DNA of 64,000 nucleotides from Albifimbria verrucaria (Eukaryota; Ascomycota; Sordariomycetes; Hypocreales; Stachybotryaceae): the NCBI GenBank assembly GCA_020081605.1, contig JAHREC010000011.1, positions 1,922,001-1,986,000 on the forward strand. Reading direction: 5' to 3'. Shown here piece by piece: positions 12,162 to 27,061 of this stretch (within the stretch, counting starts at the first letter, position 1; each line of letters starts with the position of its first letter). Both the position numbers and the translations under genes were made by a program. The notes under the pieces are model-generated. The model made no database searches, was not told the DNA's origin, and saw only the letters and a list, made by a program, of their open reading frames with translations.

Positions 12162-15100
12162 CTTGAAAGAATGGATGATGAATTGGTAGTCGCTTGATCC
12201 AGAACTTTGACATGATGGCGGGAGGCAGATTTATAGGCCGCATCGCCTCGGCCTCGATCGCCCATGGAAGGCATGCTACGGCCTCAGCTTCTTGGCAGAA
12301 GACCCTCACGTACTCCCCATTGCGGAATGTTTGCGAAGTCGAATAGTTCTGCTTGGTGTTTTCTTTCGCAATTGGACGTTGACGAGGCTCTCATTCGTCG
12401 GTTAAAGGATCCTGGCCCGGCTATTTCCATTTCGGTGCTGTTTCTTAGATCTCTACATCTCTAAACCCTGAAGAAAAGCGCACGAGTCGGTTTACATCCT
12501 GGAGTATGGGGGCAGAACGATGCTTTTTCATCTGACCATGGCATGTTGACCGCCGTTCACGGGCCTATGAACAGCTGGGGTCGTGTCTCGAGTGAGAAGA
12601 TTTTGCGAACGTAGGAATAGGCGAGATGGAAGGATTGCTCGGCGCACGAGGGAGCAGGGTTCATGGATCCAGGGAAGCGGATAGGATATCGATGAGCATG
12701 GAAAAGGTTGCGAATGGACAGCAAGGCTATTGGGCAGGGTTCTCAGCGCAGAAGCAAGGGCAGTGCGTCAATGACGGGCCGGAGTTCTGCACCCGTGCAT
12801 CCGGCCAATGCTACTGTTGCTTGACCAGTGAGTTGATGAACTTCCTGTTGATGGGTGTAGGTACGCTCTCGATTTACTCGAACGGATGATTTAGGCACCT
12901 GCGGTAGGTATATTCCTGTCATGGAAGAGCAATAGAAACTTGAAGCTCATGATCATGGGGTTTTCTGCATCGGCTAGCAGTACCTGCCCAAGATGAGATA
13001 TTCTCAAGAAAGTGCCAACACTCGTCAAGGTTCTTGTGTAGTTACAGACCACTACTTACTTTCTTCTTATTTAACCCGCACTTTGCTGATGCACGCGATG
13101 CAATGGTCTAAATTCAGCCGGAAATCGATACGAACTTGCAGGAGGCAGAGAACAAACGGCTAGGTTACATCGATGACCCAACCCGAGTCCCCAATATTAT
13201 GCCTGAACCGGCGTCTAAGAATTTAGCTGCAGCCGACGACGAAGCTTACGATAGGGAAGATTGAGGACCCATAGAGGTCGACGGTGAGTGAGGAGTTGTA
13301 TGGGGATATAAAATAGAATAAGGTATAGTTTGTGATATGAATCGATGGATGATGGATAATATCGAAGGACGTTGAGGAAAGCATCATCACCCTGATGGGG
13401 CAATTGATATGATGTATAGTATTATGCTTTACAGCAATGCATCAACGGATGCATCGCCCTTGCTCTTACTTTTGCTATTGCTCGGGAAGATTCCACGACC
13501 TGTCCCACCTGTATAAGGTGAACCTCTTTGTCTCGATAGAGCCGAACCAAGCTTTTCAACCCCGACATATCTGACCCATCGTGTGATATCGTACCGTTAG
13601 GTATCTTATGTATCTGGTTTAACCCTGTTAACCATCGCCAAATCATGAGCTGAATCAAAATTTACTTGTGATTTCTTCCCAAGCATTTGTCATCAGGAGC
13701 AAATCAGTCCTGAGCGACTGGATGCTTGTTGTCGTTTGTCATCTTGTCTCAAAACAGGTCCTGAGATGTATGAGACAGTGGACGCTGAGTTCCAAAAAGA
13801 CTGGATGAGATGGAGAAGAAACTCGAGACCACCAGGATGAGAGATTTGAGAAGAGCCTTGAGGCTAGTTTGAATGGATTCTAGAAGAAAACGTAGCCTTC
13901 CGTTGGATGTATTGAGAATTGTCTGGTGGGGTAGGGTGTCGAGTCCGTGGATATCTAGTTTCTTTCTTCTCGATCCCTATTAATCTAACCCTACACTCCA
14001 GAAACCATTACGGCGTATATAGACCTCTTTTAACATACACACCTGCAATTGTACGTGTACCAGCTTGATTTGACCAGTTTCCATCTGAGACAAGCCTAAC
14101 GTCTACGAGGAAGAGGGTGTAATGCCCTTCTTGTCCTCTTGGCCATTCGCAAGACACCATCTCCATCGCCCCCGTTGCAGCACGCCGGGCTCGGATTGGA
14201 GAATTGGCGGGAGGGTTACATCTGCATGCGGCGCACGTTTCCGAAGGGTGTGCGCTGGCATGGCATGGCATGGCGTTGGTGTGGGCGTGGGAAATGAGAT
14301 GCCATTTTGTTGGCGAAATGGTGAATCTGCCATGAATTAATTGCCGGTTTGGACTTGGCTGGGCTGGGCTCATCTGTCTCATCAGATGGCAAGCATATCA
14401 CTTGGATCTGAAGGTCTTGTACGAAGAATATTCCCTTAAAATTACAATTGCGACAGGAAATAAACAGGTGTGTATTAGAATCAATGATGTATTTTCTGCT
14501 GATAGTATTTACGAATAGAGTCATTATATTCGGCAGCTCGTGTATTTTCTAAATATGCCGCTGCTCACACAGTCCCTGTTTTTTCCTCTTCCTGTTCCAT
14601 TTGGTGCTTCATCCGACACCGAACGCATCTCCCCTAAACTGCAGCTACGGCTGACACAGGCACTATCAATCGTCCCCTGCAATGCACGCCGTTCCAACAG
14701 AGTCCTTCGCGATGACATACTGCTCATCATGTGCCTGCAACCCGTCACCTGATGCCTCTGCCTGGGGCCAAGGGCACGCGTCCGATTGGCCTGCTCCACG
14801 ATTCGCTCAGACAGAAACCCACGCTTGGGGTCTTGGCCATTCCCTAACTGCTTGAAGGCGAGTGGTTCGCCTGACGCCTTTGTTTTGCCTGCTTCTCCCA
14901 CGAGGCAGAAGCCAGAAGCTGGCCGAGGCAAAGGGTGACTTGGGATGTACCGGTACGAGCGAATACCTCGCTTTGGCGCCACTGCAGGTCAAGGTACCTC
15001 GTGGCGGGCTTGTCTCCTCATTCGTGGATGCCTCCTGTTCCTTGCCTAACCGAGTAGGCGACTTACACGGCGTCGGCTTCTCGCTCGTTGTGCGCAGGCA

Positions 15101-15695
15101 GAGTCATGTCTTGCAGCAGATTCTCACCGCCCAAGCATAGGCATGTTCACAATGTCCAATTCGGATCCTTGCATTCTCATGTAGAATTTTGGGCTGCTTC
15201 TTGTCCCTGTAGAGTCACATTCGCACTACACTGTATCTCTCCTCATATCAAATCGACCTACCCTTATAGTAGCCGATGACCCGATCGCCAGTCCTGACAA
15301 TAGCACGATGATAGAACTATATTTGAAACGGCTTCCGAAAATTGTAAACGTGGGTTTGCGACTCATGCACTAAAAATCATATTGACTACAATGCTGCATT
15401 GTCTCGCCTTGACATGTTTGCGCCTCAATATCCAATAGACGCCCAGTCTAGCCTAACCGCCGGCCTTCTCTGACTGTCCAACACGGAATCAAGTAATTTT
15501 TTCCTAAATCGCATATCCTTTTTCCAACTGTCTCTCGCTACACTTGCAGCGCTTTGTCGTGCCCTCTGCGCACCCCAGTAATTCGGGTATCCTAAACTCA
15601 ATTGCCGTAACATCGTGCGTGAGCGCGTCTTCTTCATTCTTGTGGAAAATGGAGCTTGCGCTGTCCATAACTTTAGAGCCTCAATCCATAAACAC
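12162..15695. other. Noncoding region between the subtilase and ornithine aminotransferase
   Basis: About 3.5 kb without a supported gene. A GGCAT tandem run occurs at 14256-14274 and one GGTACC site at 14993-14998. A cysteine-containing 87-codon frame at 12626-12889 has no recognisable family and no clear signal peptide, so it is not called. Confidence 0.45.
14256..14274. repeat. Short tandem repeat, GGCAT units
   Basis: Three to four perfect GGCAT copies. The same unit recurs in a longer run at 31524-31566. Confidence 0.65.
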
Positions 15696-17154
15696 TTAGT
15701 GGGCCTCAGCCTTGGGTGTGGTGGGGAGCTCCTTCAGGGCCTCAGCGAGGATGTTGAGACCCTTTCTCAGCTCAGTCTCGGTGATGACCAGAGGTGGCGC
15801 GAAACGGATAATGTCGCCGTGAGTGGGCTTGGCCTGGAGAAATGTGTTAGAATTGGTCAATCAGAAACGATTTTTAGAGGGGCACTTACCAGCAGGCCTT
15901 TGCTCTTCAGCAGCAGACAGAGGTCCCAGGCAGTTCGGCCGGAAGCGGCAGACTCGTCAATGACAGCCGCGTTCAGCAGACCCTTGCCACGGATGGTCTT
16001 GATGATGGGTGAGTTGAGAGCCTTGACGCCCTCTCGGAAGATGTTGCCGAGCTTCTCCGCCTTGGCAGTGAGGTCCTCTTCCTCCATGATCTCCAGGGCA
16101 CGGATTGACACGGCGCAGCCAAGCGGGTTGCCGCCGTACGTGGAGCCGTGGGTGCCGGGCTCGACAACGAGCATGATTTCCTTGCTGCTGAGAACACAGC
16201 TGACGGGATACATGCCGCCGGAGATGGCCTTGCCGAGAGTCACCATGTCGGGCTTGATGCCGGACCACTCAGAGCACAGCATGCGGCCAGTGCGGCCAAT
16301 GCCGGTCTGGATCTCGTCGCAGATGAAGAGAACGTTGTGCTTCTTGCACAGAGCGTGCACCTTGGCCAGGTAGTCATCATCAGGGACCACGACACCAGCC
16401 TCACCCTGAATGGGCTCGACGATAAAAGCAGCAGTGTTCTTGCCGTGGGTCTCGAGCACCTCCTCGAGATCGGCAATGTTGTTGTAACGAATGGGCTTGC
16501 CGGAGACGGGGCAGCTGGCACCGATGTTGGGGACGTAGGGACCGTAGTTGTCCTTGGACTCGGGGTCGGTGGAAAGGGAAATGGCGGTCATCTGGACGGG
16601 ATTTGTTAGTGGTTGGCCCTCCTTCAAGAAAGGGCAATTGAACATACCGTGCGGCCGTGGAAGTTGTCGACGGCGGAAAAGACCAGCGCCTTGTCCTGCT
16701 CGACGCCCTTGACCTTGTAAGCCCACTTGCGGGCAATCTTGATGGCAGTCTCGACGGCCTCGGCGCCGGTGTTCATGGGCAGGACCATGTCGTAGCCGAA
16801 CATGGCGCGGACCTTCTCAGCCCACTTGGGGAAGACATCATTGTAGAAAGCGCGAGAGCTGAGAGTGAGACGGCCGGCCTGCTCGGCGATAACCTTGACG
16901 AGCTCCGGGTGGCAATGGCCCTGGTTGACGGCGCTGTAGGCGGAGAGGAAGTCGAGGTAGTGGCGGCCCTCGGGATCCCAGACGTTGACGCCCTTGGCAC
17001 GGGCAAAGACGACGGGCAGCGGGTGGTAGTTGTGGGCGGCGTACTCGTTCTCGGCGGCGACGGCGCTGTCGGTGGAGGAGGCATGGTAGCGGGAGTTGTT
17101 GGAGAGAGAGGCATCGGAGGCCGGAGCGGCGGTGCCATTAGCGTGGGGTGCCAT
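15696..17154 (-). CDS. CAR2: Ornithine aminotransferase, three exons, intact
   Basis: This PLP enzyme moves the delta-amino group of ornithine to 2-oxoglutarate, linking arginine breakdown to proline and glutamate. Class-III aminotransferase landmarks are present: [33 protein letters not shown] (cofactor Asp) and LGKAISGG with the Schiff-base lysine. Introns are 16592-16647 and 15834-15889, both 56 bp. The spliced frame gives 448 residues, the usual fungal length, and ends PKAEAH. The chosen start opens MAPHANG. The frame stays open about 110 codons upstream (to 17484), but that part is Pro/Leu/Ser-rich leader, so the downstream ATG is preferred. The enzyme is cytosolic in fungi. No indel was needed here. 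Confidence 0.96.
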
Positions 17155-19036
17155 GGTGGGGTTGTGTGTGGTGAAGGTCGGTACGTGGAGGGGAATGTTG
17201 CGTTGCAGCCGTGTTGTGTGGGATATGTTGTTGGGGAGAAGAAGGCCTGGCCTAGGTAGGTATGTAAGACAAGAAGAGGAGGAAACGGTGTTCCGGAGGT
17301 GTGACGGGAGAAGTGGATGTAAGGTAGGTATATGTAGGGGAGGAAGTGAACGTGGGTGCGGATGGGGCGAGGCTAGATATACATGCAGGACATGGCAAGG
17401 CCTGAGGAACGGAGACACAAAGGCAAAGGAAAAGGACGATAAAGGGAAAGAGGAGACGCCGACAGAAAGCGAATTTTTACCCAATCAGTCTCAATTCTGA
17501 AGCCAAAGCCAACGCGGTGCCGAGGAGCAAAAAATACGTGGTCTCTGGCCGTGGCCGCTATACCCCTAGGTGCAAGTGCAAGTCCCTGGCGGCGACGATG
17601 GCGGAGACCGGAGGCGTCACGGAGCAGACAGAGAGGTGGGGCCCTTCCACTGCTCCCGTTGCGTCCAGTTTGCAGGCAACCAGGTAGGTAGACAGAGGCT
17701 CGAGGCCCCAGGGAAATGGCCAGAGACGGCCAGACAGAGTGTGAGTGGGCTTACCATGGCATGGTCCATGGTTGGTTGCGCAGGATGGGCCGAGGCCAAC
17801 CGGCGCCGTCTCTGTAGCCGAAGTGTTTCTGGTCCCCACGCGTGGGTGGCATTGGATCTAGATGCTGCTTGATCTCTGGTGGGCGCGCTGCAATGCACCC
17901 ACCCACTGCGGTAAACCGTACCCACTAAGCCCCTACCCATCTGACCTCATGCGGGCATGGTGTCTGACTTTTGGGGTTCCTGCCCAGGCCGTCAACGTCA
18001 AGGGTTTTTGCCTATTCCGTGTTTTCCTGATTGGGAACAAGAAGAATAAAACAAGAAGAGAACAGAGAGAAAGCAAGGTATGCCTCGATTACGTAGATCC
18101 AGGGAACAGGTCAGCTTGGCCTTGACCATTAAGCTTGTAACTCGGAAGAGCCGCAATTCAATCCACGTGAGGCTCCTGCGTTACGCTGCGCTACGTCACT
18201 CGCCCTGTGTCACTTTAGCTGGTCGAGCCATCGTAATGCCAGGCCTCCCATTGGTCCCTCCTCACTTCCCCACGCCCTGAGCGAGCCCCACAAAATGTCA
18301 GATCCCAAAGCCATACGCACCTCTCAGAGTCTGAGCATGTAGGTAATCTTACCCATAAGCAAGCTACTTGGCCCAACGAGACCGGAGAGAACAGAACGTA
18401 GTGTGAGAAGTTTTTTCTTAAAAAAAAGAGAGGGAGAAAAAAAGAAAGAAAAAATACCGGACTCCTCGGATGGACCCAGATATATGACTCGTCACCCTGG
18501 TGATTGTTCACGAGACAGATGTTTTTTGACAGTTGTGTCATACCTGGATGTTCCTCACATGCAGGTGCTGGAATAACAGACATCTAACCAAGCCCAGAGC
18601 CTTCACCAGATACTTCACACACTCTAAGAATGCTCCTCAAATTCACTCAATTTAGCAGACCTGAGATAATATACATAGGACAATCGGTCATGATATGTCT
18701 CAATCAACTTACCGTACCACAAAGACCCATGCAGGTATCTCAGTCTGGCTTAGCAGACGCTCGACTATTTCAACAAGCGGTTCCACTTTCATCGGGTATT
18801 TTCATATAATTAGAACTAAAACGTTGAAAGGCTCTATACTAACCTAGTTGAAAGTCGATCAGAGTAGACACAGGTGAGACTTGGCGGACCAATCCCCGGC
18901 TATGTGTCTATGGCCTGGGTCTCTTCTCTTGTCTGGCAGTACACATGTGATCTCCTTCGTTTCAGTTCCAAGGCCATGTTATGCCAACCCTAAGCTTTGT
19001 CATAATAATGCCAATCTCATTGTCACCGAGTGTTCC
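17155..19036. other. Intergenic region: ornithine aminotransferase promoter side and carboxylesterase 3' flank
   Basis: The stretch contains a pyrimidine-rich leader on the minus strand (to about 17480), a CCAAT pentamer near 17481 and a purine-rich tract at 18416-18453. No supported gene was found. Confidence 0.4.
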
Positions 19037-20653
<1,617 letters not shown>

Positions 20654-22035
20654 GTTGGAAGGCTTGCCGGTATCGAGCCATCCTCACGGCTTCCGACGTT
20701 GTCTTTATAGCAACGAAGGATCCGTCATTGTTCTATCAGCCTTCTAGCCTATCTGCACATTCGCTATAGACTATTGAACTACTGTCGGCTGCCTTGGCTG
20801 CCCCACTGCTACATCTAGGCAGCTTCTAGAAGGTGGAGGATCAATGGCGGCTTGGCTGGAGCAAACATGATCATAAATCCGAGCGAATGCGATGCAACAG
20901 GTCGATTGCGTAGCGTGTGACCGTATTCAGCAATGAGTTACACAGCATAACGTTAGGAACTCGATTCAAGGCATGGTTGCTAGCGTAGGATCCTGGCCTC
21001 AATTTCTCGACCTTCCTTTCTTGTCTCCGCTGAACAATGCTCGAAAAATCAACAGTAACTATACCCTCCAACTTCCTGATACTTAACTCTACGTACAACA
21101 ATTGCTCTCGTGAGAACTCTAGAGTTGACTTGCCGTCTTCACTGTAGCTCCTGTGCCCAGAGGAATAGACCAGGAACGGAGCCATACATCAGCCCACTCT
21201 ATAGACTCAACAACTCCTCCATGGCAGCCATATCTCTGGCGACCAGCCCTGTCTTATCTGAAGCGGAGACTTCCAGTCTTGGGTAGTGTGCTTGGCTGGA
21301 CTCATATGGGTACGTCAACCCCAGTCAAGCTTATTCGCATACCAGACCCGCCTTCTAGAGCCTGTTGCTTACAAGCGAACGGGTATAGCAACACACCGCT
21401 ATTCGTCCGTTAATCTTTAACTCAACATATAGTTTTGCCGGTGTTAATACTGATTTGGGTTGTCCCGACGGAAAACTGCCATGTGGAACGATAACCCACA
21501 ATACCGGAGCTTACTTCATGTGTTTGTGTTATCAATGCGGCCTTGTGATTCCTGTCTTTTAATTCAAGTGGCTATGTGATCGCTTCATTTGCTCCGAAAT
21601 GGTGGTAGATACTATCTTCTGCCGGATGTCCCGGAGCAGTACCGAGAGCCAGTCAAGTCACATGTCTACAGACTCTTTCCTCTGCTCAACAGGATTTAGT
21701 CAAGGACGATGGTTCGACCATACCAATATGATTGATCCTGTGCTGCTCCCACGCCGTATTGTTCGTGTAGTCATGGCTCTCATGAAGCCAGCCCTTGGAA
21801 GGATATTGTATAAGTATACGCCAGAGCGAGTATGGAAACAGGTTCCTGTTATCGCCCTACAAGTCATCAACCAACTCTCTTGCCCTTGGAAAAGTTACAT
21901 ATCCATGCGAGTATTATGAAACAACACTTGTGTTGCAATAACCTCGTAGCCTCATGGATGTATGAAAGGTTTTCAGGAAGGCGTGCGGTTATCTAGACCT
22001 CAGTCAGGTTTGGGTGCTGTTCAAGGACACGGGCT
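20654..22035. other. Intergenic region between the carboxylesterase and GAR transformylase
   Basis: About 1.4 kb with no recognised gene. A 106-codon plus frame at 21599-21919 has no known motif. Confidence 0.4.
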
Positions 22036-22885
22036 TCAAAACCAGAAACCCAGGTTACATATTCGCAATTCAGAGATAGGCTTTGGATTTTGGGACGTCT
22101 GGGACTTAAGCTCCCTCTTCTCCACTATCTCTTGTGCCACCTTTGCAGTTGCATCCACGATCAGGGTGTGCTCATGGGAATGGATCCTGTCCTCCAACTC
22201 TTTAAGCTCCTCGCCCTTCCACTCGATTTCTTGAATCAAGATGGGATCGCCCCTGTCCACTTCATCAATTACGTAGTGGGCCATAATCCCCGTGCGCGTT
22301 ATTCGTCCAGCCTTGAGCTCCACGAAAGCTCGCTCAATCGCATTGGCTCCATCAAATTCGCCTGTACAACGTATAAGTGACCAAACTCGGCACAATTTGC
22401 TAGAACTTACCAGGTAAGGCGGGATGGAGATTGATGCACTTTATCCCAGCCTTGTCGATAGGATCTAGGAAAGCAGTTGAGAAGACATGCATCCACCCAG
22501 CGAGGACAATCAACTCAGGCTTTTCTCCGTCTGCTGAAAGGATTTTCTCAGCCAATGCAGCATCATATCTCCGCCGGCCTTCAGCTATCTTCTGCTCGTC
22601 TTTTTCTCCCTTTTGCAGAAAACCATGGCTGATTAGGTTGAAGTACTCCCAAGGAATGCCTGGTCGTGAATCAGTTTCATGTTGTATACCCACCTACAGG
22701 GAGCTCCTACCAGCTTGATCCGCTCGAACAGTGGCGTGTGCATTCTTCCGGTTCGTAATGAGAGAGATGATCCGACTGTTTGGAAGTCTGCCTGTGGATA
22801 TACCATCTATGAGGGCCTGGAAGTTCGAGCCAAAGCCAGAGGCCATGACCAGGATGCGACACGGCGAAACATCCGATCCGGCCAT
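22036..22885 (-). CDS. ADE8: Phosphoribosylglycinamide formyltransferase (GAR transformylase), three exons, intact
   Basis: Catalyses step three of purine synthesis, formylating GAR with 10-formyl-THF. The N-terminus carries the phosphate-binding ILVMASGFGSNFQALID. The catalytic region INLHPALPG supplies the Asn and His, and HYVIDEVDRGDPI supplies the Asp. Introns are 22660-22710 (51 bp) and 22362-22410 (49 bp), both GT-AG with frame continuity (QAG-IPWEYF and LPG-EFDGAN). The spliced product is 249 residues, normal for the monofunctional fungal enzyme. No frameshift is needed. Confidence 0.95.
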
Positions 22886-25123
22886 TGTGAAGAATGTGGG
22901 GATTGGAATGAGATAGAGATTGGTATCGCTTCTTCAAGGCTAATAGTCTGCCTGTCTAAACTTCTTTCACCTCCGAGTTGTGTCAGGCAACACGTGATGG
23001 ATGGATATCAAGAACAGTCAGACAATCTCTAAGTTGGGTGGAACCCCTCAGCACACGAAAAATCAACTCCAATAACATGAACTCACCACAGTGGGTTACA
23101 GTATAAGACAAGAAAAAACACTAATAAAATCCTCACCCCACCCCAACATCGAATCTTTAAGAAGAATGGGATAGTTTCAATTTTAATCGTCAATTGAAAC
23201 AAATACAAAATTACTGATCTGGCAAATCATATGTTGCTGTAGCATGATGGCGGACCTTTCTTTGGTGGGCACAGTTCTTTTGCTGGCCCTCCCACTGTAC
23301 ATCCACTGCGCCTGAGCGATGTCGCTCAACCCACCACCTCTTTGGATTTGTTAAGCAGATAGATTCCTAAGAATAGGAAACCATGCGGTTATGCGCTCTA
23401 AATGGCAGTTCATAATTGTCATGCTTTATCTTGGCAAATTAGGGTACTTTGTATCATCCCTAGTTTAGAGGATTTGGTCTTAATACGTTCATTAACACAG
23501 GTTTCCCTGACGTTAGCTCCCTACCCACCTATCCATCATTGAGGGAAACACATGTCTCGAGCAATCAAGGCCCTCAGCCCAACATTCGTCACTTAATGTC
23601 ACTTGCAGTTAAACCTTGCAACCTTATGATTTATTCGAAAGTGCTTACTTTTCAGCTCAAGCACATTAATTCTAAAGTATCTCGGTGCTCATACACTTGA
23701 AGAGAGTGTTGGTAGTATCTGCGATAGGTATGCAATGAGAACAACCTAAAAATGAACGAACCAATATATTGACTACCTAGTATCTCCTGGCTGTCATATA
23801 TTAACCTAACATACTCATTATAGTTAATTATGGGAGAGCGGATAGACCTTATCCTTTCATGGACACGCAGTCGTATACAAGATGAGGACGCTAGAGCAGC
23901 TATCATCAACTCCACTCTTTTATCAGAGCACCACGGCAACAAAAAACAACAAAAAACATACAACAGCCGGTATTCGCTGGTCGTCACCGACCCAACTACT
24001 AATCTGCCGGTTACATGCTTAATTAAGGGAGAGCGGACGGGATCCCATGCTTTCATGTACCTATGGTCGTATGTGGTGGAATGGGCGTTTGATTGAAGCT
24101 ATGATGCTCTTGCATACTCAAAGGTATGAACAAAAATACAAAAAGACATACAACAGCCGGTGTTCGCTGGTCGTCACCGACCCAACTACTAATCTGCCGC
24201 TTACTTGCTTAATTAAGGGAGAGCGGACGGGATCCCATGTTTTCAAGCAGCTATGGTCGTATGTGACAGATCACGCAACTCGATCACTCTATGTTCAAAG
24301 TTTGTGAGGCACGAATGGTGTGAACTCATTCCGTCAACTAACGCAGTGAGGATTCTACGCTCTACATGATTAAATGACAGCCATGGTTACATTCGGGTCT
24401 TATGTACTTATCTTGCGACCAGGAATCAATCTTTCACTATATCTCAGAGAGAAGTCAACCGAAGCAGCCGTCTCATAACTTGGCAGGCGTGCGGAGGAAG
24501 ACCTCAATGTCCATCTTAGCATCACATTCGGCGAGGTCTATTATTCATAAACTAGGTCATCCAATTGGAAATCTCAGCGAGAGTGGTTGTTATCGTTGTG
24601 CTAGAAATACCTTTGCCATTATGGTTGTGCGCATTGTGCTACCTACATTAAGCTTATCACTCAATTGATACTCCAGCCTACTTTTCTGTATATGCGCACG
24701 CAAGGCGCTGGATGTGTAAGTAGAAAACAGACCATATCGCTTATACCCACAGGGATTTATCTGGCTGGAGCTTTAAATTTTGCTATACCAGCACCTAATG
24801 TCTCCTCTCAGCGATAGCAAAAGGAATGATGTGCTGTAATTTATATGCCTTGCAGTGGCCCCTTAGATATGCGCGACGGCATTCGTGGCCGTCCATGGCT
24901 TACATAAGGTAATCACCACTGTAGCCAGCTACATCACTGAGCGAAGGTACCTCGTTTCCAGCCTAAGCCCATACTAATCTAAGGTACCCAAGGCAACACC
25001 ATTGCCAAGTCCCAACCAACAACTCATTCACTACATCACCTCTAGTATCTAGATGATACGCATGTTACATCTTTTCTTCATCCCATGGCCCTTGCAGTTT
25101 TCACATTCGTTTAAACGCACCAC
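22886..25123. other. Intergenic region with tandem repeats and decayed sequence
   Basis: A partly AT-rich stretch. It includes the repeat array at 23823-24265 and GGTACC sites at 24946-24951 and 24983-24988, close to the GPI10 start. No complete gene is supported. Confidence 0.45.
23823..24265 (+). repeat. Three tandem copies of a ~190-bp unit, possibly from a decayed mobile element
   Basis: Copies two and three (about 23950-24075 and 24140-24265) are nearly identical over 125 bp at an offset of exactly 190 bp. The core GGGAGAGCGGA starts at 23832, 24027 and 24217, so a more diverged first copy lies about 195 bp upstream. In copies two and three the same plus frame reads TYNSR-(Y/C)-SLVVTDPTTNLP then CLIKGERTGSH, with no stop through the shared part. 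This suggests descent from a coding repeat. The parent family is not recognised with certainty. Confidence 0.75.
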
Positions 25124-27061
25124 ATGGCCCCTCCTATGCCTCAGCGCGCTGACCGCCGTCCGGCCTTCTTCATCCTCCAGGCTGTCCTCCTGATCCGCCT
25201 CATCAACGCCTCTTGGCTTCAGACCTTTTTCAGCCCGATGAGTATTTTCAATCTCTAGAGCCGGCATGGCGCCTTGCATTTGGCCCTGATAGTGGTGCTT
25301 GGATGACTTGGGTAAGTTTGTGACTCTGCTCCTTATCCAATCCGACTACTATATTGCCTTGGTCACTTTCAGTCCAGCTAACAAACATACAGGAATGGCA
25401 ATATCAATTGAGATCGTCAATTCATCCAGCGCTATTCTCCGCGGCATATCTCATTGCAGACTCAGTTTCAAAGTTCCTCCCCTCTGCCAATGCTATCCGC
25501 GTCTCCGTACTGTTGGCTGCTCCCAAAGTCCTTCAAGCTGCCATTGCTGCCCTAGGGGATTGGTATACTTGGCGACTAGCTGGCAAGATATACCCTTCTG
25601 ACGGCAATGCCTCCCTGTTTGCTGTGCGTTTAGTTCCATACTTTCGGTCTTTGTCTATGAGCTTACATGACCTGTGCAGCTCTTCCTCCAGCTCTTTAGC
25701 CCCTGGCAGTGGTACTGCTCCACACGCACGTTCTCCAACTCCCTCGAGACAACCTTGACCGTCATGGCCCTCTACTACTGGCCGTGGGCTGTCCTTGGGG
25801 TTAGCCAACCTGTCAAGGAGAACAAAAGCTCATCAACACCGTTCAAGATGTGTGGTCACTACGTATCTCTCTCTGTCTTGCTGCTCTCGCCGTCGTCCTG
25901 CGACCAACGAACCTCCTCATCTGGCTTACTATTGCAGGATTGACACTGACACGAATCAACTTGACAGGGCCCTCGCCACTCACTCAGAGTGATATCCTTA
26001 TTCTCTTCCGCGAGGTCATTCTTTGCGGATCACTCATACTGGGTGTCTCCCTTGCGTTCGATCATCTCTACTTTGGCTTCTGGACCTTTCCCCTTACAAT
26101 TGGCTAAATTTCAATATCTCCAAATCGCTGGCCGTTTTCTACGGTCGAAACCCGTGGCATTATTACCTCCTACAGGGCCTGCCCTTCTCTGCACCACCAG
26201 CCTTCCCTTTGCAGTTCGAGCCTTGTACAGCCCTACGGCAACTAGCCCAGCGCAGGCAAATGTCCTTCGTACGCTCACCTACACCGTTTTTGTAACCACT
26301 CTCGCTTTGTCATTGATCTCTCACAAGGAAGTCCGCTTCATCTACCCACTATTGCCCATTCTCAACGTCCTATCCGCCCCTCTCGCTGCATCTTTCTTCA
26401 CTGCATCTCCGCCACCCTCTAGCCGGACGGGCGTGGGCCGCTCGCGTCTCCGCAACAAGCACTACGCCACTGCGGCTCTTGCCATCAACGTCGTCCTCGC
26501 TCTCTTTCTCTCTTTTCTCCACCAGCCTGCGCCCCTATCTGTTATGTCCTACTTGCGTGGCGAGTATGAGCGCGTCCACCCGGTGTCGGCGCGGCTTGCA
26601 CACGCCACCCGTCAGCCGCCTCCCAAACAGGAGGAGCTCTTCGCCCTCTTTCTCATGCCCTGCCACTCTACCCCGTGGCGATCTCATCTGGTCTACCCGG
26701 GCCTGCGCGCCTACGCGCTATCATGTGAGCCCCACTACACACACAGCCTAACACTCCCGAACGGGACAACTACCGTGATGAGGCGGACCGATTCTACGAC
26801 GACCCTATTGGGTTCCTAACTGGTGAGCTTTTTGCACCAAACGGCGTCGAGGTGCCCTGCTTTATCGTCGGTTTCGAGGGCATCGAGCCGTGGCTCAGAG
26901 AATTCCTAGAAACCCCACGTGGCAAGGCCTCCGGAATCAAGATCCGGCGTGTCTGGGGCGGCTTCAACGGCTTCTTCAACGAGGACTGGAGACGGGCTGG
27001 ACGAATGATGGTATGGGACACGGGTGTGTATACCAACATCCCGTCATTTCAACGGCCATAG
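25124..27061 (+). CDS. GPI10: GPI mannosyltransferase III (GPI10/PIG-B, GT22), three exons, five apparent frameshifts
   Basis: This ER membrane enzyme adds the third mannose to the GPI anchor precursor from dolichol-phosphate mannose. The N-terminus has the GT22 luminal motif FFSPDEYFQSLEPAW, then EWQYQLRSSIHPALF and PFYGRNPWHYYLLQG-type core elements. Many hydrophobic segments lie between, and the conserved tail has RVWGGFNGFFNEDWRR. Introns are 25312-25392 and 25624-25679. One-base losses break the frame at 25234-25236, 25847, 26090-26093, 26182-26184 and 26730-26733, four of them in C runs. Restoring them gives exactly 602 codons. The start ATG at 25124 opens MAPPMPQRADRR. It converges with the RhoGAP gene. 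Confidence 0.93.

Noticed and set aside
16148..17259. Long plus-strand open frames (153 and 200 codons) antisense to ornithine aminotransferase
   Set aside because: They mirror a GC-biased coding strand, have repetitive Gly/Val/Asp composition and no family motif.
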